Assembly (NCBI GenBank): GCA_963210315.1
Contig: OY723271.1
Coordinates: 1,302,001-1,366,000 of the forward strand
DNA length: 64,000 bases
Reading direction: 5' to 3'
From: Rhynchopus euleeides
Lineage: Eukaryota; Euglenozoa; Diplonemea; Diplonemida; Diplonemidae
Positions 44,601 through 55,780 of the stretch are shown here, piece by piece (position 1 is the first letter of the stretch; each line of letters starts with the position of its first letter). The notes under the pieces are model-generated. The model was not told where the DNA came from and did no database searches. It was given only the letters and a program-made list of their open reading frames with translations. The position numbers and the translations under genes are program-made.

Positions 44601-45002
44601 TGCCTAGGGGGGGGGGTTTGTTTGAAATGCAGGCCCGCATATCCTTGCACTTTGTTTTGCACATCCACTCCCCCTTGGCTGTGTCATAACCGGAGTAATG
44701 TTGGGCTGAAAATAAATGTTCACGATATTGTGTGATTCTTGGAGGGCTTTGCATGCGATACGCCTTTGTGTGCCACCCCGATAGCTTCTTCTTCATGCAC
44801 TGTGGCTTCGGTTTTGTATGAAGGTGACAACCTCCCTCGCACACTGGTCCTTTCATTCCGATTGTTATTCGCTCTCACTATCACCGACTCAACCCACAGG
44901 ACGCTCATCGCTTGGGGTGACGACGCTGACGGGCGTGCCCAGGCGCCTTGCCCTGACACGCTCGGCGCCCTTCGTGTCCCAGTGAAACCTTGCCCCTCAT
45001 GA
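41607..45002 (+). CDS. RCC1-repeat (beta-propeller) protein, two exons
   Basis: Model: join(41607..42529,44900..45002), 341 aa. At least six RCC1 repeats are visible with the typical 'DGxVxxWG' signature: NGRVAWWGRT, DGSVIGWGIS, DGSVHCWGAT, TGEVVGWGLD, DGTVVCWGCNDDGQC, TGAITSWGRG. The splice (GACGG before GTATGC, acceptor CCCACAG) rejoins a split Gly codon to give ALADGTLIAWGDDADG, exactly one more repeat, which strongly supports the exon pair. The small size suggests one propeller without extra domains. RCC1-like propellers act as exchange factors or protein-binding platforms; the substrate here is unknown. The 2.37-kb intron contains elements C and H, starting 32 bp after the donor. Confidence 0.88.
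42562..43708. mobile_element. Element C: 1147-bp TA-flanked element with about 360-bp inverted repeats
   Basis: Ends GGGGGGGTCAAATG / CATTTGACCCCCCC, with TA at 42560-42561 and 43709-43710. The arms are about 42562-42922 and 43347-43708 around a 424-bp core. The left flank is about 14 G. The arms encode the same short frame in both directions (PEHIEDLANATYIAP), and the core has an unrecognised frame (43054-43386). No transposase. Element D is the same length with one visible base difference, but tips and core are in opposite relative orientation. Confidence 0.88.
43711..44604. mobile_element. Element H: TA-flanked, CCCCGA-repeat-filled element abutting element C
   Basis: Ends GGGGCATAGCTTCCGATAAG / CTTATCGGAAGCTATGCC, with the left TA shared with element C (43709-43710) and the right TA at 44605-44606 followed by about 10 G. 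The interior is dominated by GACCCCC units and has three direct copies of 'gtgcggatcgtagtggggtc' (about 43871, 44232 and 44425, the last with one change). Confidence 0.75.
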
Positions 45003-45708
45003 AGGCAGCCCAGGCTGCGCTCCAAAGCTGCACGCCGCCGAGACCCGCCCACCTGCTCCCAGGTGTTGGGGGGCCGAGCCGTGCCCAACGAGGGTGTCAC
45101 TCTGGCACAGAGCGATGGCTGCACCCCCACCCACCCCAGCCCCCTTCACCGCCTCTGTCCGTCAAACGTGGCTTGCAATGGGGTTGAGGTTATTCCCACC
45201 CCTGCCGTTTTATTGAAATTTAGCAACGAACTGGAAAACCGCACTCCGCTGTCGCTTCACCTAGAACCTTCCGAGTGGGTGCAAGCGTGAAACTGTGCCG
45301 GGAGACAGGACCAAGTCCAGACAGATCGCAAGCAATCCTGGTGCTCAAGAACGGCCAAAAACCTGGTGCTCTTAAACTTATACTCAGGCTATTCCTCCAG
45401 TCTCCACTCCTGACGACTTGCCGAACAAATTCACGCCGCGACGCTCGGCCATCCGGAAAATTTGCAGGAGGTGCTCCTGCAAGCTGCCTGCCGGGTGCCT
45501 ACCACCTCGAGTCTCTCAACGGTGCGGGACACGACCGCCATCGACGCCGCCTCCTTCGTGCCGGGACAAACAGCTCCTGAAAATGCCTTTATTTGCAGCG
45601 TTGGAACCCATCACCTCTCCACTTCTCTCTCATTCCTCACGGTGCCCTGGGGCACCACAGCTGAACAGAACACCACCACCACCCACCCACCCACCAGGCA
45701 GGGCAGCC
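45003..45708. other. Intergenic between the RCC1 and coiled-coil genes
   Basis: About 700 bp. The frame that runs open into the next gene from 45418 lacks a convincing start and is followed by a CCA microsatellite just before the chosen ATG. No other exon supported. Confidence 0.45.
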
Positions 45709-48700
45709 ATGCTGCGAGGGGGTGTGAGCGAGCGCCGCCCCGAGGCAGGCGAGCCTGCCGTGGGCGGATGGCTCGCCGAGATCGCCCTGGAGCTGCAGCA
45801 GCAGCGCATGGAGCAGCAGAAGCGCCTCCAGAGCGCCGCCCGCCGCCGCAACCTCACGGCCTCCCTCGAGCCGCCCCGCTCCCCCTACGTGGGCGGCGGC
45901 GCCGCCCCTCCCTCTGCCTACGGCCCAGCCTCCCCGCCCCGCCGCAGCTCGCTGGCCCAGCTGTCGATGTCCCCCCGCCACAGGGCCACCGCATCTGCCG
46001 CCTCCGCCCCACGCACCCCCACCGCCGCCAGCCTGCCCCGTGCCGCGTCGTCCTGCCTGCCAGAGAGGCACGACAGGCCACCCCAAGACGCGCCACACTA
46101 CCGCGGCCCCTCCATACAGTCATCCACCCACACGGCACCCACCACCGCATCGCCCTCTCCGCAGCGGGGGCTATCGCGCAGCCCGTCCCCCATCTCGCCT
46201 AAGGAGGTGCTGCAGCTCCGCGGGCAGATGGCGCTGCTGGAGCAGCAGTGGCTCGACGAGAAGGCAGCGCTGCAGGCAGAGGTCAACCGCCTCCACAGGC
46301 AGCACCACGCGCCCCCCGCTGCGCTGCAGCAGCAGCCCGCCGCGGCGATGGAGATCCTGAACGCCGTCACCGCCAGGCATGAGGCGTTGGTGCTGGACAT
46401 CATCCCACACTATGTGCACGGCTGCCTTGCCCTGCAGGCCAGCTCTGCTTCAGAGAGGGAGATGCTGCTTCAGGCGAGACAGCTGGAGCTGGCTGCGGAT
46501 CTCGAGGCAAAGTCGTCACAGCTCGAAGCCCTCACAGCTTGCCTTGATACCACGCGGGGCGCGCACTCTGAGTCTGCCGCGCAGCGCGACAGCCAAATCG
46601 CCGAGCTCACCTCAGAGCTGGAGAGCCTCGGCGTGCAAAACGCCTCTTTGGGGAACTCACTCCTCGCATCCGAGACGCTTCAGGCGAGCCTCAAGGAGGC
46701 ACACACCAGCTTGGAGCGCACCCACGCCGCGGAGGCTGCGAAGAGGCGTGACGCGGAGCTGGGGCAGAGCAAGAAGGCTGCGGAGGCAGAGAGGCTTGCC
46801 GACGAGGTTCGCGAGGCGCGGCGAACGGAGGAGACCCTCAGGGATGAGCTGCGGAGGGCAACCGCGCGTCTCGAGGAGGAGGGTGTGCTGCGCAGGCAGG
46901 CGGAGGCGCAGTACGACGCGATGCATACCCAATACCTCTCTGCGATGCAGGACATGGTGGAGGAGAGGGCCAGGCATAGCACCGCGTCGGAGGATGGGCG
47001 GCACAACAGTGTTGTCGCGGAGGCGCAGAGGGCTGAGCTTGCGGCGAGGGCGGAGGGGCTCGAGGGGGAGGTTGCCTCGCTCCGGCAGAAGCTGTCGGAG
47101 GCAGCCGAGGCGGTGGAGGGGCAGAGGACCCCGGAGAGGAGGGGAGGCGGGGGGACCCACCCCGACATGCGCTCCCGGGTGGAGAGCATCCAGCGCGCCA
47201 CGCTGCACAGCAGGAAGCAGGAGGCGGAGTGCGTTGCGTCCCCCCCGTCCGCCTTCTTCTCCCCCATGGAGCGCCAGGCGGCGCGCGGCGCCGACGGCGC
47301 GGCCTGCATCCGATTCTCCCCCCACTGCTGCTTTGTGGCGGAGGGTCTCTCCATCGCGGTCTCCCCGGAGTCACGCCTCCTCCCTCCCGTGACAATCGAC
47401 GTCCTGTTTGACGCCGAGGCGCTCCGTGTCCTCCCAGACAAATGGCGCATCGACGCAACCCTCGTCTCCCTTTCTCTCGCCGCAGAACCCGCTGCGGAGG
47501 AGGGGGCATCCCCTTCCAGCCCTATGGACCCCACCTCTGCCGACCGTTTCTACTCACACCACCTCGCGTCGGCGAGGGTAGACCCTGTTGACGGCGGAGG
47601 GGAGGGCGACACCCAGCTCTATTGTGCGGTTTTCGAGGGGCTGACCCTCCCCGGGTCTGCTAGCGGATGCCGCATCGCTTTCACCCTGGTGACGGACGCC
47701 GCAGCCGCCGCAGCTGGGGGAGGGGAGGAATTCCCTTCGGGCCCCACCATATGCACCGGGGCGCTCTTCATCTGCGGGGCGGAACCACAGCTGATGATCA
47801 ACTCGCCGCCTCCTCCAGAGCTCGCCCTCCGGGGGGGTGGCGGGGCGCAGGACGGCAGCCCGACGGGGTATGTGTCGGAGGGGGACCGGCGGAGCTTCCT
47901 CCAGGCCAGCCTTGCGCAGCAGAGGCGGCGGATTCTCGCGGAGTACCGCGTCAGCGAGGAGGCGGAGGGGGGCAGGGGATTGCCTGCCGCAGCGCCGCAC
48001 AGCCCCGGGTGTGGGTTCTACGGAGGTGTTGGGCAGCACTCCCCTGAGGGAGGTGGGGATGCGTGGCACCCCGATGGTGGGGTGGCAGGCGGTGGAGGCA
48101 ACCCGCCGTCATATGGAGAGGAGGGCGATGCAGGGGGGCAGCTGGAGGCGACGAAGCTTGCGGCGCAGCGGCTGCTGCGGTATAAGCTGGGGAGGCTGCG
48201 GAAGAAGCACGAGCTGGGAGGAGGGGGTGTTGCGGAAGCTGCCGCCCCTGCGGGGTGGGCGGCAGCGCATCAGGGGGCGGAGCCCCTGCCCCCGAAGCGG
48301 GGGTCGAAGTCAAAATCGAAGTCGCGCTCCGCCAGCACAAACTCCCGGGTGTCGCCTGCTCTGTCCTACCGCACACCCCCGCGGCGTGGAGGCCGGGCCT
48401 CAGCCGAGGAGGAGCTGCAGTGGGGAGTGGGTGGCGGGGTGCCAGAGAGGAGCTTTCTAGGCGCGGTGCCCAGTGCCAGTGCGATGTTGGCGCGGCTTGA
48501 GGAGCGCATGCTGGCCATCCTGCGGTGGTCTCTGATCCCGGACCCGGAGCTGAAGGGCATGATAGAAGGGTTGCTGGAGGATGTGCAGGGGCTGAAGATG
48601 GAGTCGTCGGAGGCATGTGCGGGAGAGGAAGGAGGTGTGGCACGGTCCCCGTCACCTCGGCTTCCGCCGGTGGCGAAGGATGCTGAGGCACCGTCAGTCA

Positions 48701-49162
48701 AGGTATGGAGTGTCTGTGGGGTGGGGAGGGCAACTTACAGGTTTGCGAGCCTCTAAAATATGATCGGTGTGTGGTTGTGTGGGTGGTTTTGTGAGTGGGC
48801 AGCAGGGGCCTCCGCGCGGAGGCCTTGGAGGCAGCACCAGAGTTCGCTCGGTGCGACCTACGCTAAACTCAAAAGATTAACGTGTGTGTGAGGGGAAGGC
48901 CAGGCCTGGCTTTTCCTGGCTCTCCCAGAGGATGCTGTTGGCAGCGTTGCTTTTTTCTCAACCGGGAAAACCCCACCACCCCTCCACCACCCCCGCCACA
49001 CCGCAGACCATCAAAGAGCTTGTCTCCGAGATGAACGCGCTGAAGGTGCTGCTTGCCAGCCAGAGGAATGTGAGGTCTCCCTCGCTGGATGCAGCGCAGC
49101 AGACAGATCCGGACGTCGGGTCTCCGCTGATGTTAACACCTCCGCCGAGTGCGTGTGAATGA
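45709..49162 (+). CDS. Large coiled-coil protein (two exons)
   Basis: Model: join(45709..48702,49007..49162), 1049 aa. The ATG lies in GGCAGCCATGC after a CCA repeat. Exon 1 ends PSVK before GTATGG (phase 0); exon 2 gives TIKELVSEMNALKVLLASQR and ends PPPSACE. Residues 1-150 are low complexity with SP/TP sites. About 160-470 form a long coiled coil (LRGQMALLEQQWLDEKAALQ; then RLADEVREARRTEETLRDEL). About 530-720 form a folded beta-rich region (CIRFSPHCCFVAEGLSIAV; PPVTIDVLFDAEAL) possibly C2-like. The rest is Gly/Ser/Lys-rich with a second short coil. This architecture is common in centrosomal and flagellar scaffold proteins. I cannot name a family. Confidence 0.8.
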
Positions 49163-49756
49163 TGTACACCCCAGCCCGCTGTGCTATGGGCTGTGTGCCG
49201 TGTTGCTGTTGTACGTAGAATCACTATTTAGAGCAGAACTGCAGATGGCCCCCACCCCACAGGGCCTGTGAGACGCGCAGCACCGTGCGGCTGCCGTGCT
49301 CTCTCTGTTTATTACATTTTTCTCTAAATCGTTTCCCGCCAAAGAAGCCCACGAACCCCGAGCACCACAAAAAGGGACGCGATATTCGCCTCTCTTTTTC
49401 GGGACGGGTTGTGCGTTTGAGTCGGGCTGCGCCACAAGAAAAAAAGAACCCTGAACAAAATAGACAATGCCTGCCCACCCCCTCCCCCCCCCCTCCCCTC
49501 CCCCCCCCCCCCCTCCAGCTCTGCACCTTGCTCTCCCCCACTTCACTACCCCCGCTGTTCTATCTGTTTTCCGGGCATGCCTTCATGCCGCTCCCGATTG
49601 CCGTTGCACACGACATACACCTGCAGGACGAGGTGATCGGACCTCACAAGGCGTTGCAGGCGTAAGGCACCTGCCCAAGAGCAGAGGTGGTCTGGGGGCA
49701 CCGTGGGGGTGGGGAGCGGGGGGGGAGTGGTCGTGGCGCTTCCCCCAAGCGGCGGG
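49163..49756. other. Intergenic, upstream of the CCCH gene
   Basis: Carries a C-rich tract at about 49479-49515. An unidentified upstream exon cannot be excluded, because a frame is open from 49703. Confidence 0.4.
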
Positions 49757-50502
49757 ATGTCACGATGGGACCTGCCGTCAGGGGGCGCGCAGGCGGAGCA
49801 GAACGGACTCAACATACATGCGAGGGAGTGGCGGGGGGACACTGGGGCGAACAGTTTCTCGTCGCAGCCGCCTCCGCAGCCGTCGCCTGAGAGCGGCGCT
49901 GCTGCGAAGTACTGCGAGGCGTGTGGTGTGTGGATGGTGGACGGCAAGAACATGTGCCACAACTGCCAGACACGTATGGTGAAGGAGACCCAGCTCGCAT
50001 CCCTAACGACAAAGGCGCAGCGGTCCCCATCGGTGGGGGAGGTGACCCCGACCCCTGTGGCTGTGACTGTGCCTCCGCCCGCAGCCTTGTCGGTGCCGTC
50101 TCCGTTGGACAAGCCGGAGTCGAAGTCGGAGGGGCCGACGAAGTGCAAGTACTTTCAGTTTGGGAGTTGCAACAAGGGGGACTCGTGCCCCTTTGTGCAT
50201 GAGTTCACCAGTGAGCAGCCGGCGAATGTGCATATCCCGGAGCACCTGAAGAGTAAGTTTTACGAGCAGATCATGTCGCACAGCAAACCGCGCGAAGATC
50301 CTCCGGCGCAGCCGCAGCAGGCGGCGCAGCCGCCGGCCCAGAAGCAGGCCCAGCCGCAGCAGGCGCAACCAGAGCCTGAGTCGCAGGCGCCGCCGGAGCC
50401 GCTCCTCACAGCGACGCCTCCCGAGCTGCACCATGAGCCGCAGCAGCCGCTCCTGTTCCAGCTGCAGCCGCACCAGCAGGAACAAGCAGCCCAGCCGCCA
50501 CC

Positions 50503-50534
<32 letters not shown>

Positions 50535-51589
50535 CGCAGCCGCGGTCGCGCCAGCTTCTCTTTCAGACGGCGTTGTCGCAAAATGCACAACAGTCGGTGT
50601 CGCAGCCACCCCAGCAGGCCCACCAGGGGCACCAGTCCCACCAGGCGTCGCAGCCGCCGCCCCAGCAGGCGCAGCCTCCGCAGCAGCACCAGCGGCAGCA
50701 CCCGTCGCACGGCGGGCAGGGGCAGGGGCAGGGACAGGGGCAGGGGATGTGGGGACAGCAGGGGTCCAGGTACCAGCAGTCACACTCGCAGCATGGGCAC
50801 CAGTCCCACCCGCACATGCACTCGCACTCGGCGCCCCCGCATGGGCAGGGGCACCACCACCACGGCGGCCCCCAGCACCACCATGCGTCGATGCCGCACC
50901 ACCAGAACCAGGCGCTGCACCAGCAGTCGCAGCACGGGTTCCACCACTCGCAGCCCCCGCAGCACTCGCACTCGCAGCACAGCCATCCGCAGCACATGCA
51001 GCACCACCAGCACCAACACCACCAGCCGGCCCACCAGCACCAGCACCAGCCACCCCACCAGGTGCAGCAGCACCAGCCCCCGCCGCAGCACCACCAGCAG
51101 CAGCAGCACCAACAGCACCACCACCACCAGCAGCAGCAGCACCAGCACCAACACCAGCACCCGCAGCACCAACATCAGCAGCAGCACCCGCCCCCGCCGC
51201 CCCAGCAGCAGCAGCAGCAGCAGGAGTACGGCAGGGGGTGGTCCTCGCAGCCGGAGCCCCAGCAGAGGGGGCCGACATGGCCGAACCCGCAGCTGATGCA
51301 GTTCACCAACAGCGATGCTCAGATCCACCCGCTGACCAGCAGCGACAGGGAGCACGAGCGGGATGTGCGCGACATGCACCCGGGTGGGATGCGAGGGGGG
51401 AAGGGCCAGATGCAGATGCACGGCGGGCCGATCCCGGTTCAGCGGCAGCACGAAGTGGCGCCCACAGCGCAGCAGCCGCAGCGGATGCAGGTGCGTGAAG
51501 AGACGCGCCCGCGCCAGGAGCAGGGGGGCCCTGAGTTGCAGAAGCCGCAGCAGCAGCAGCAGCCGCGGATACAGCAGCAGCAGCACCAA

Positions 51590-51621
<32 letters not shown>

Positions 51622-53159
51622 GGCGCCCCAGGCACCGCAGCAGCCGCAGCAGCAGCAGCAGCAACCCCAGCAGCCCCAGCAGCAGCAGCAGCCTGCGAGA
51701 CACGAGCGGCAGAACGCCGCCCCCGCGCACCAAGGCCCCCCCACGTCTGCCTGGGGTAACAACGCCCCGGCAGGGCAGGTATGTGGTGTGGTGTGGTCGA
51801 AGGGCCTCGACAGCCTGTGCATGCTTGCTTGCATGCATGCCGCAGCTTTCGCTCAGAAGTGTCGAAATGTGAGAAGAACACTGACCCTGCCAGCCACCAC
51901 TCTAAAATATTCGCGTGTGTGGCGGTGTATTGCACCAAGAGCAAGTGCTCGGTGTTGTATAATTTACAAAAGGATTCACGTGTGTGTGTGTGTCCCTGTG
52001 TGTGCCTCACAAAACTTGCTGCAAAGTGACACACTTTGCACAGGGCGGATGCCCTCCCCAATGTACTGTGAGGACACCCCCTCGGTCCCCCCCTTGCGAC
52101 CCCCCTCTTCCACAGGACGGCTCAGCCGCCAAGATGTCGTACGCCAGTGTGCTGCGGAAGGGCATTGCAAGCGGAAGCGGCCCTGCTGCACCGCACCAGG
52201 AGGAAAAGCCGAAGCACGTCTCACAGTGGCTTGAGGAGATCAAGTCGCAGACGCGCCGCCAGGGAGGGGCGGGCGAGAGCCGGCGAAAAGGGGGCGGCGG
52301 CGGCGGCGGCGGTGGCGGTGGTGGTGGTGGTGGTGGCAGCGGCGGCCAGCAGCTGACAAAGGGCAACGCCGGCGGCGGGAAGGTGAACGTCTCGGAGCTC
52401 CTTGGCAATACCGGGAACAACCGCAGCGGCAACAACGGTCTGCAGGCACGGCATGCTGAGGAACTGGAGCGTGAGGCGCGCAGTCAGGGTACTGCGCCAC
52501 CCGGCCCCTCAGCCCAATGGTGGGGGGGTGGGGTGTGTGTGCGTGCGCCTTTGCAACTCGAGGCGGCGGTGGCATTTGCCCTCCCTCCCCCCAGGGCGGG
52601 GGGAGAGGTGCTGTGGGTCTGAACCGCACAGCACCACCCCCTCTGCCCACAACAAAACAGTAGCATCGCGTAGCCCAAGAGTTTTTTTTGCTGCCCTCCA
52701 GCCCCCTTTCCTTTTTTGCCGCCGTTGCGTTTTTTTTGGGAGGGGAGCGGGGAGCTGGGGTTTGATTTCCCACGCACACCCCCCCGTGTCGTACACTGTG
52801 ATGCACACATTACACTGCACTACACCACACCCACCACCCTCTCTCTGCCGCCACAGCTGTCCGGAAAGAGAAGGAGCGTCCGCCCAGGATGCAGCGGCCG
52901 CAGCCTCCGCAGCAGCCGCAGCGGAAGCAGGGCGACAAGGCAGCTCCGCCGACAACATATTTGAACAGCAAACAGGATCCCAAGAGCGGGAAGAGATCGC
53001 AAAAGGGCGAGGGCAACGGTGCTGACGCCGGCCAGGCGAACCTCCTTCTGCAAGGTATGCGGCGTTCGAGGGTCGCTTGAAAAAGGAAGCAATGTCGGAT
53101 GGCCATGTTTGCTACCTCCTTCAGACCTGACGAAGTACCTAGAGACTATGGACTCCTGA
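49757..53159 (+). CDS. CCCH zinc-finger protein with long Gln/His-rich region (four exons)
   Basis: Model: join(49757..51778,52116..52488,52857..53054,53125..53159), 2628 bp, exactly 876 codons including the stop, with compatible phases at all three junctions. A CxxC...CxxC knuckle (YCEACGVWMVDGKNMCHNC) lies at about 50-70 and one C-x7-C-x5-C-x3-H finger (CKYFQFGSCNKGDSCPFVH) at about 130-150. Residues 180-670 are Gln/Pro/His-rich with CAG/CAC runs. Exon 2 carries MSYASVLRKGIA, a Gly run, then VNVSELLGN. The end is LLLQDLTKYLETMDS. CCCH fingers of this type bind RNA, and the Q/H-rich region would favour condensate formation; both are inference. Donors are GTATGT, GTACTG (weak) and GTATGC. Confidence 0.85.
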
Positions 53160-55233
53160 GGGACTGGCTCAACGAACACAGCCGTTATGAGCTGCAGTGT
53201 CGCAGCAAAGCAGGTGGGCGGTGAGGGTTGGGGAGGAAAGGGGGGCAGGCAGTGTGTAGTGTGTGGTGTGTTGGGCTCTCTCTCTCTCTCCCTCTCAAGT
53301 GCTTGGCACCGTGCCGCTGGTGTGCTGCCCCCCTCCCCCCCGCCCCTGAAGCTCCAGCCAACGCAAGTGTCAGACAAAAGCAAAGCAAACGGCTCTCTCT
53401 CTCTATCTCTTCCCCCCAGCGACACTCCCCCCGCGCCCCCTTCCCCCTCCCTCCCGCACCCCCCCCCCCCCCAGCAGAATAGCCAAAAAAAGAAGAAGCC
53501 TTTTTTTCCCCCCCTGCCCCCTCTTTTGTTTTCCAATGGCATGTGCGTGTATTGTGCGCCGGGAATTCGCCGCAGCACAACAGGTCCCCTTGCCCGCTTG
53601 CCTCAATGACCTTCCCGCAGTGATTTCCCCCCCTCCCCCCTCGACTCCCCTGCCCTCATCCCGTATTCCTTACCCCCTGATTTCCCCCTCCCCCCCCCTA
53701 CCCCCCGCACACACACACACATTCACAAAGTGCTAGAAAATGTCAGGATATGGACTGAGCCCGTTTCCAACCCAACCAAAGGCAATTGCACTCCGCCCTC
53801 TCGGTGTGTCAACCAATTTGCCCTCCACTCACCCATGTGAGGGAGTGCAAATGCAGGCAGTGGTTTGCGGCCTTGGAGGGGAGGTGGTGGTGGTGGTGGT
53901 GGCGGTGCGGGGGGAGAGGGGGGGGGGGGGACTTGGGCACTCTCAAGCGCAGCGAAAATTGAACACAATACCCCCGTCCCCCTGGGCCCCCCCCGCACCC
54001 CTTGCCCACTCCCACCGTTGTCCCGAACAACAAGGTGGGGCCTTTTGTGGGAGGCCACTTTCTTGAGTGGGTTCGGGAGGCACTCTATGGAACAGACTGA
54101 TGGCTTGCCCTCATGGTGGCCCTCATGCTTGAATGGGTGTGCGGTGTGAAGGGGATGGGGGGTGGCGGATGTCTGCCTTGCATTTGTCTGCGGCACACCT
54201 CCCGACCCTGTCCTGTTGGGGGAACACCTAGCCTGTAGTTTCACTGCCGCCCCCTCCCTCCCCCCCCCCCTCACGAAGTTGGGCGGGGGAGGGGGAAAGG
54301 CTGACTTCACGCTCACAAACAAACACATTCTACCTCCACTCCTCTTCAGCGACTTCAGCAAAGAAATCGAGATGAGTTATCCAATGATAGGGAAACGGCA
54401 CCTGCCCCTCCGGTGGGTTTAGCCTTTTTGGGCCTTTAGGTTGTTGTGGCCGCTCTCTGATTTCTCTGAGTTACTTAGAGCTCCCGATGCCTTTAGATAT
54501 GGAAGCAGACCGCATCGCCAACATCATGGAACAGACAAGAGTTGCAACCGGAGGACGCAACCCGCAAAAAAAAACTAAGACAAATTCAAGACAAAAAAAC
54601 AAAGCCCGAAAGGAAAACCTGCGACTGGCGAGGTCACACACACACAGACAGACACAACAGGAGGCCATGCCACCATACTCCACAGCACGCCCCCCCTTTT
54701 GTCCCGATCAGCACACATCATCCCCATGAGATTGATGCAGTTTCACACGGGAGACCCTGAAAGGCCTTTGTGACCGACCCAACCCTCGGGTAGAGGTGGG
54801 GTGGGGAACGGGGGGGGGGGGGACTGGGACTGCAGCTGCAGCTGCAGCTGCACTGCTCCAAGGATTTATAAAAATACGCGGCGTAGGTGCTGGGCATCGC
54901 TCCCAGGGAAGGGGGGGGAGGGGGAAATAGTGCATGATGTGGATCTGGAAATGTTGTGCGATTTGGGACATCTCGCTCTGTGCCGCTGTCTGTCACACAC
55001 AACTGTGCCACCTTCACAGCCAGTGTGTTGCGAGGCGGCTTTTGTGGCTGTTGTGACATTTTTTTCTGCACGTCTGATCGAAGGCCACCCATACACTACA
55101 TCTCGTCTGCTGCACCTAAAAATGATGGGATCTGTTCAAATTTCAGCCGGGCATTGCGGTGCAGCCTTGTCAACCATCCCCCGGTTGGAATAGGGTTGTG
55201 TGAGTGGGGGTGGCTCTGGGTCCCGAGTGGCGA

Positions 55234-55268
<35 letters not shown>

Positions 55269-55780
55269 TCTGTGGATGCCCTCCCCCCCCCCCCCCACCT
55301 GCTACTACAAAAAGGACTAACATTGCAAGAAGGTGCTGGGAGACTTACTTTTTTCCATTCACTCTCGACGATCAAATCCCCCCCCCCCCCACCTGCTCCT
55401 GATGTTGCTGCAGCATCGCTAGCCATGATTTTGCACATCACCCGCCCAACCAAAGTAGCATATCGCCCCACCTCCCCACCCCCTCTACATCTCGAGCAGG
55501 CGGATGAACTTTCTCAGGAGTCATTTCGTTCAGTGACTAACATCGCTCCCCCCACCCCCCCCCCCCACCCCCATTAAAATAGTGGAGAAGAAGGGAGGTC
55601 TGCTCTGTACCTTTCTGATTTTTTTTGTTCTCGTTTTTTGCCCCACCCCAGTGCACAGGGTGAGTCTTTCGAAGAGAAAAAAACACCGGAAAAATTCAAA
55701 AATATTTATCCGGAGCTGCGGCGCACGACGTCACTCTGTGGCATCCTCCCCTCTCTCTCTCTCTCTCCCCCCCCCCCCTA
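53160..55780. other. Intergenic, low complexity
   Basis: CT repeats (53276-53296, 55232-55268), poly-C and poly-G tracts and GGT repeats (53883-53901). Two short frames look mildly coding (EMSYPMIGKRHLPLRW near 54372 and MEADRIANIMEQTRVATGGR near 54498), but I see no splice partners. Repeat R copy 4 lies at 55303-55379. Confidence 0.45.
55303..55379 (+). repeat. Dispersed repeat R, copy 4
   Basis: 'actacaaaaaggactaacat', 'gcaagaaggtgctgggag' and the core 'ttcactctcgacgatcaaa', preceded by a C-run instead of the usual upstream third of the repeat. Confidence 0.7.

Noticed and set aside
50003..51838. Long minus-strand and off-frame ORFs opposite the Gln-rich region (poly-Leu, poly-Ala, poly-Ser)
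   Set aside because: They are alternate readings of CAG/CAC repeats.
53723..54361. 212-codon minus-strand frame
   Set aside because: Largely proline-rich readings of poly-G/GGT tracts, with no domain and no splice or start support.
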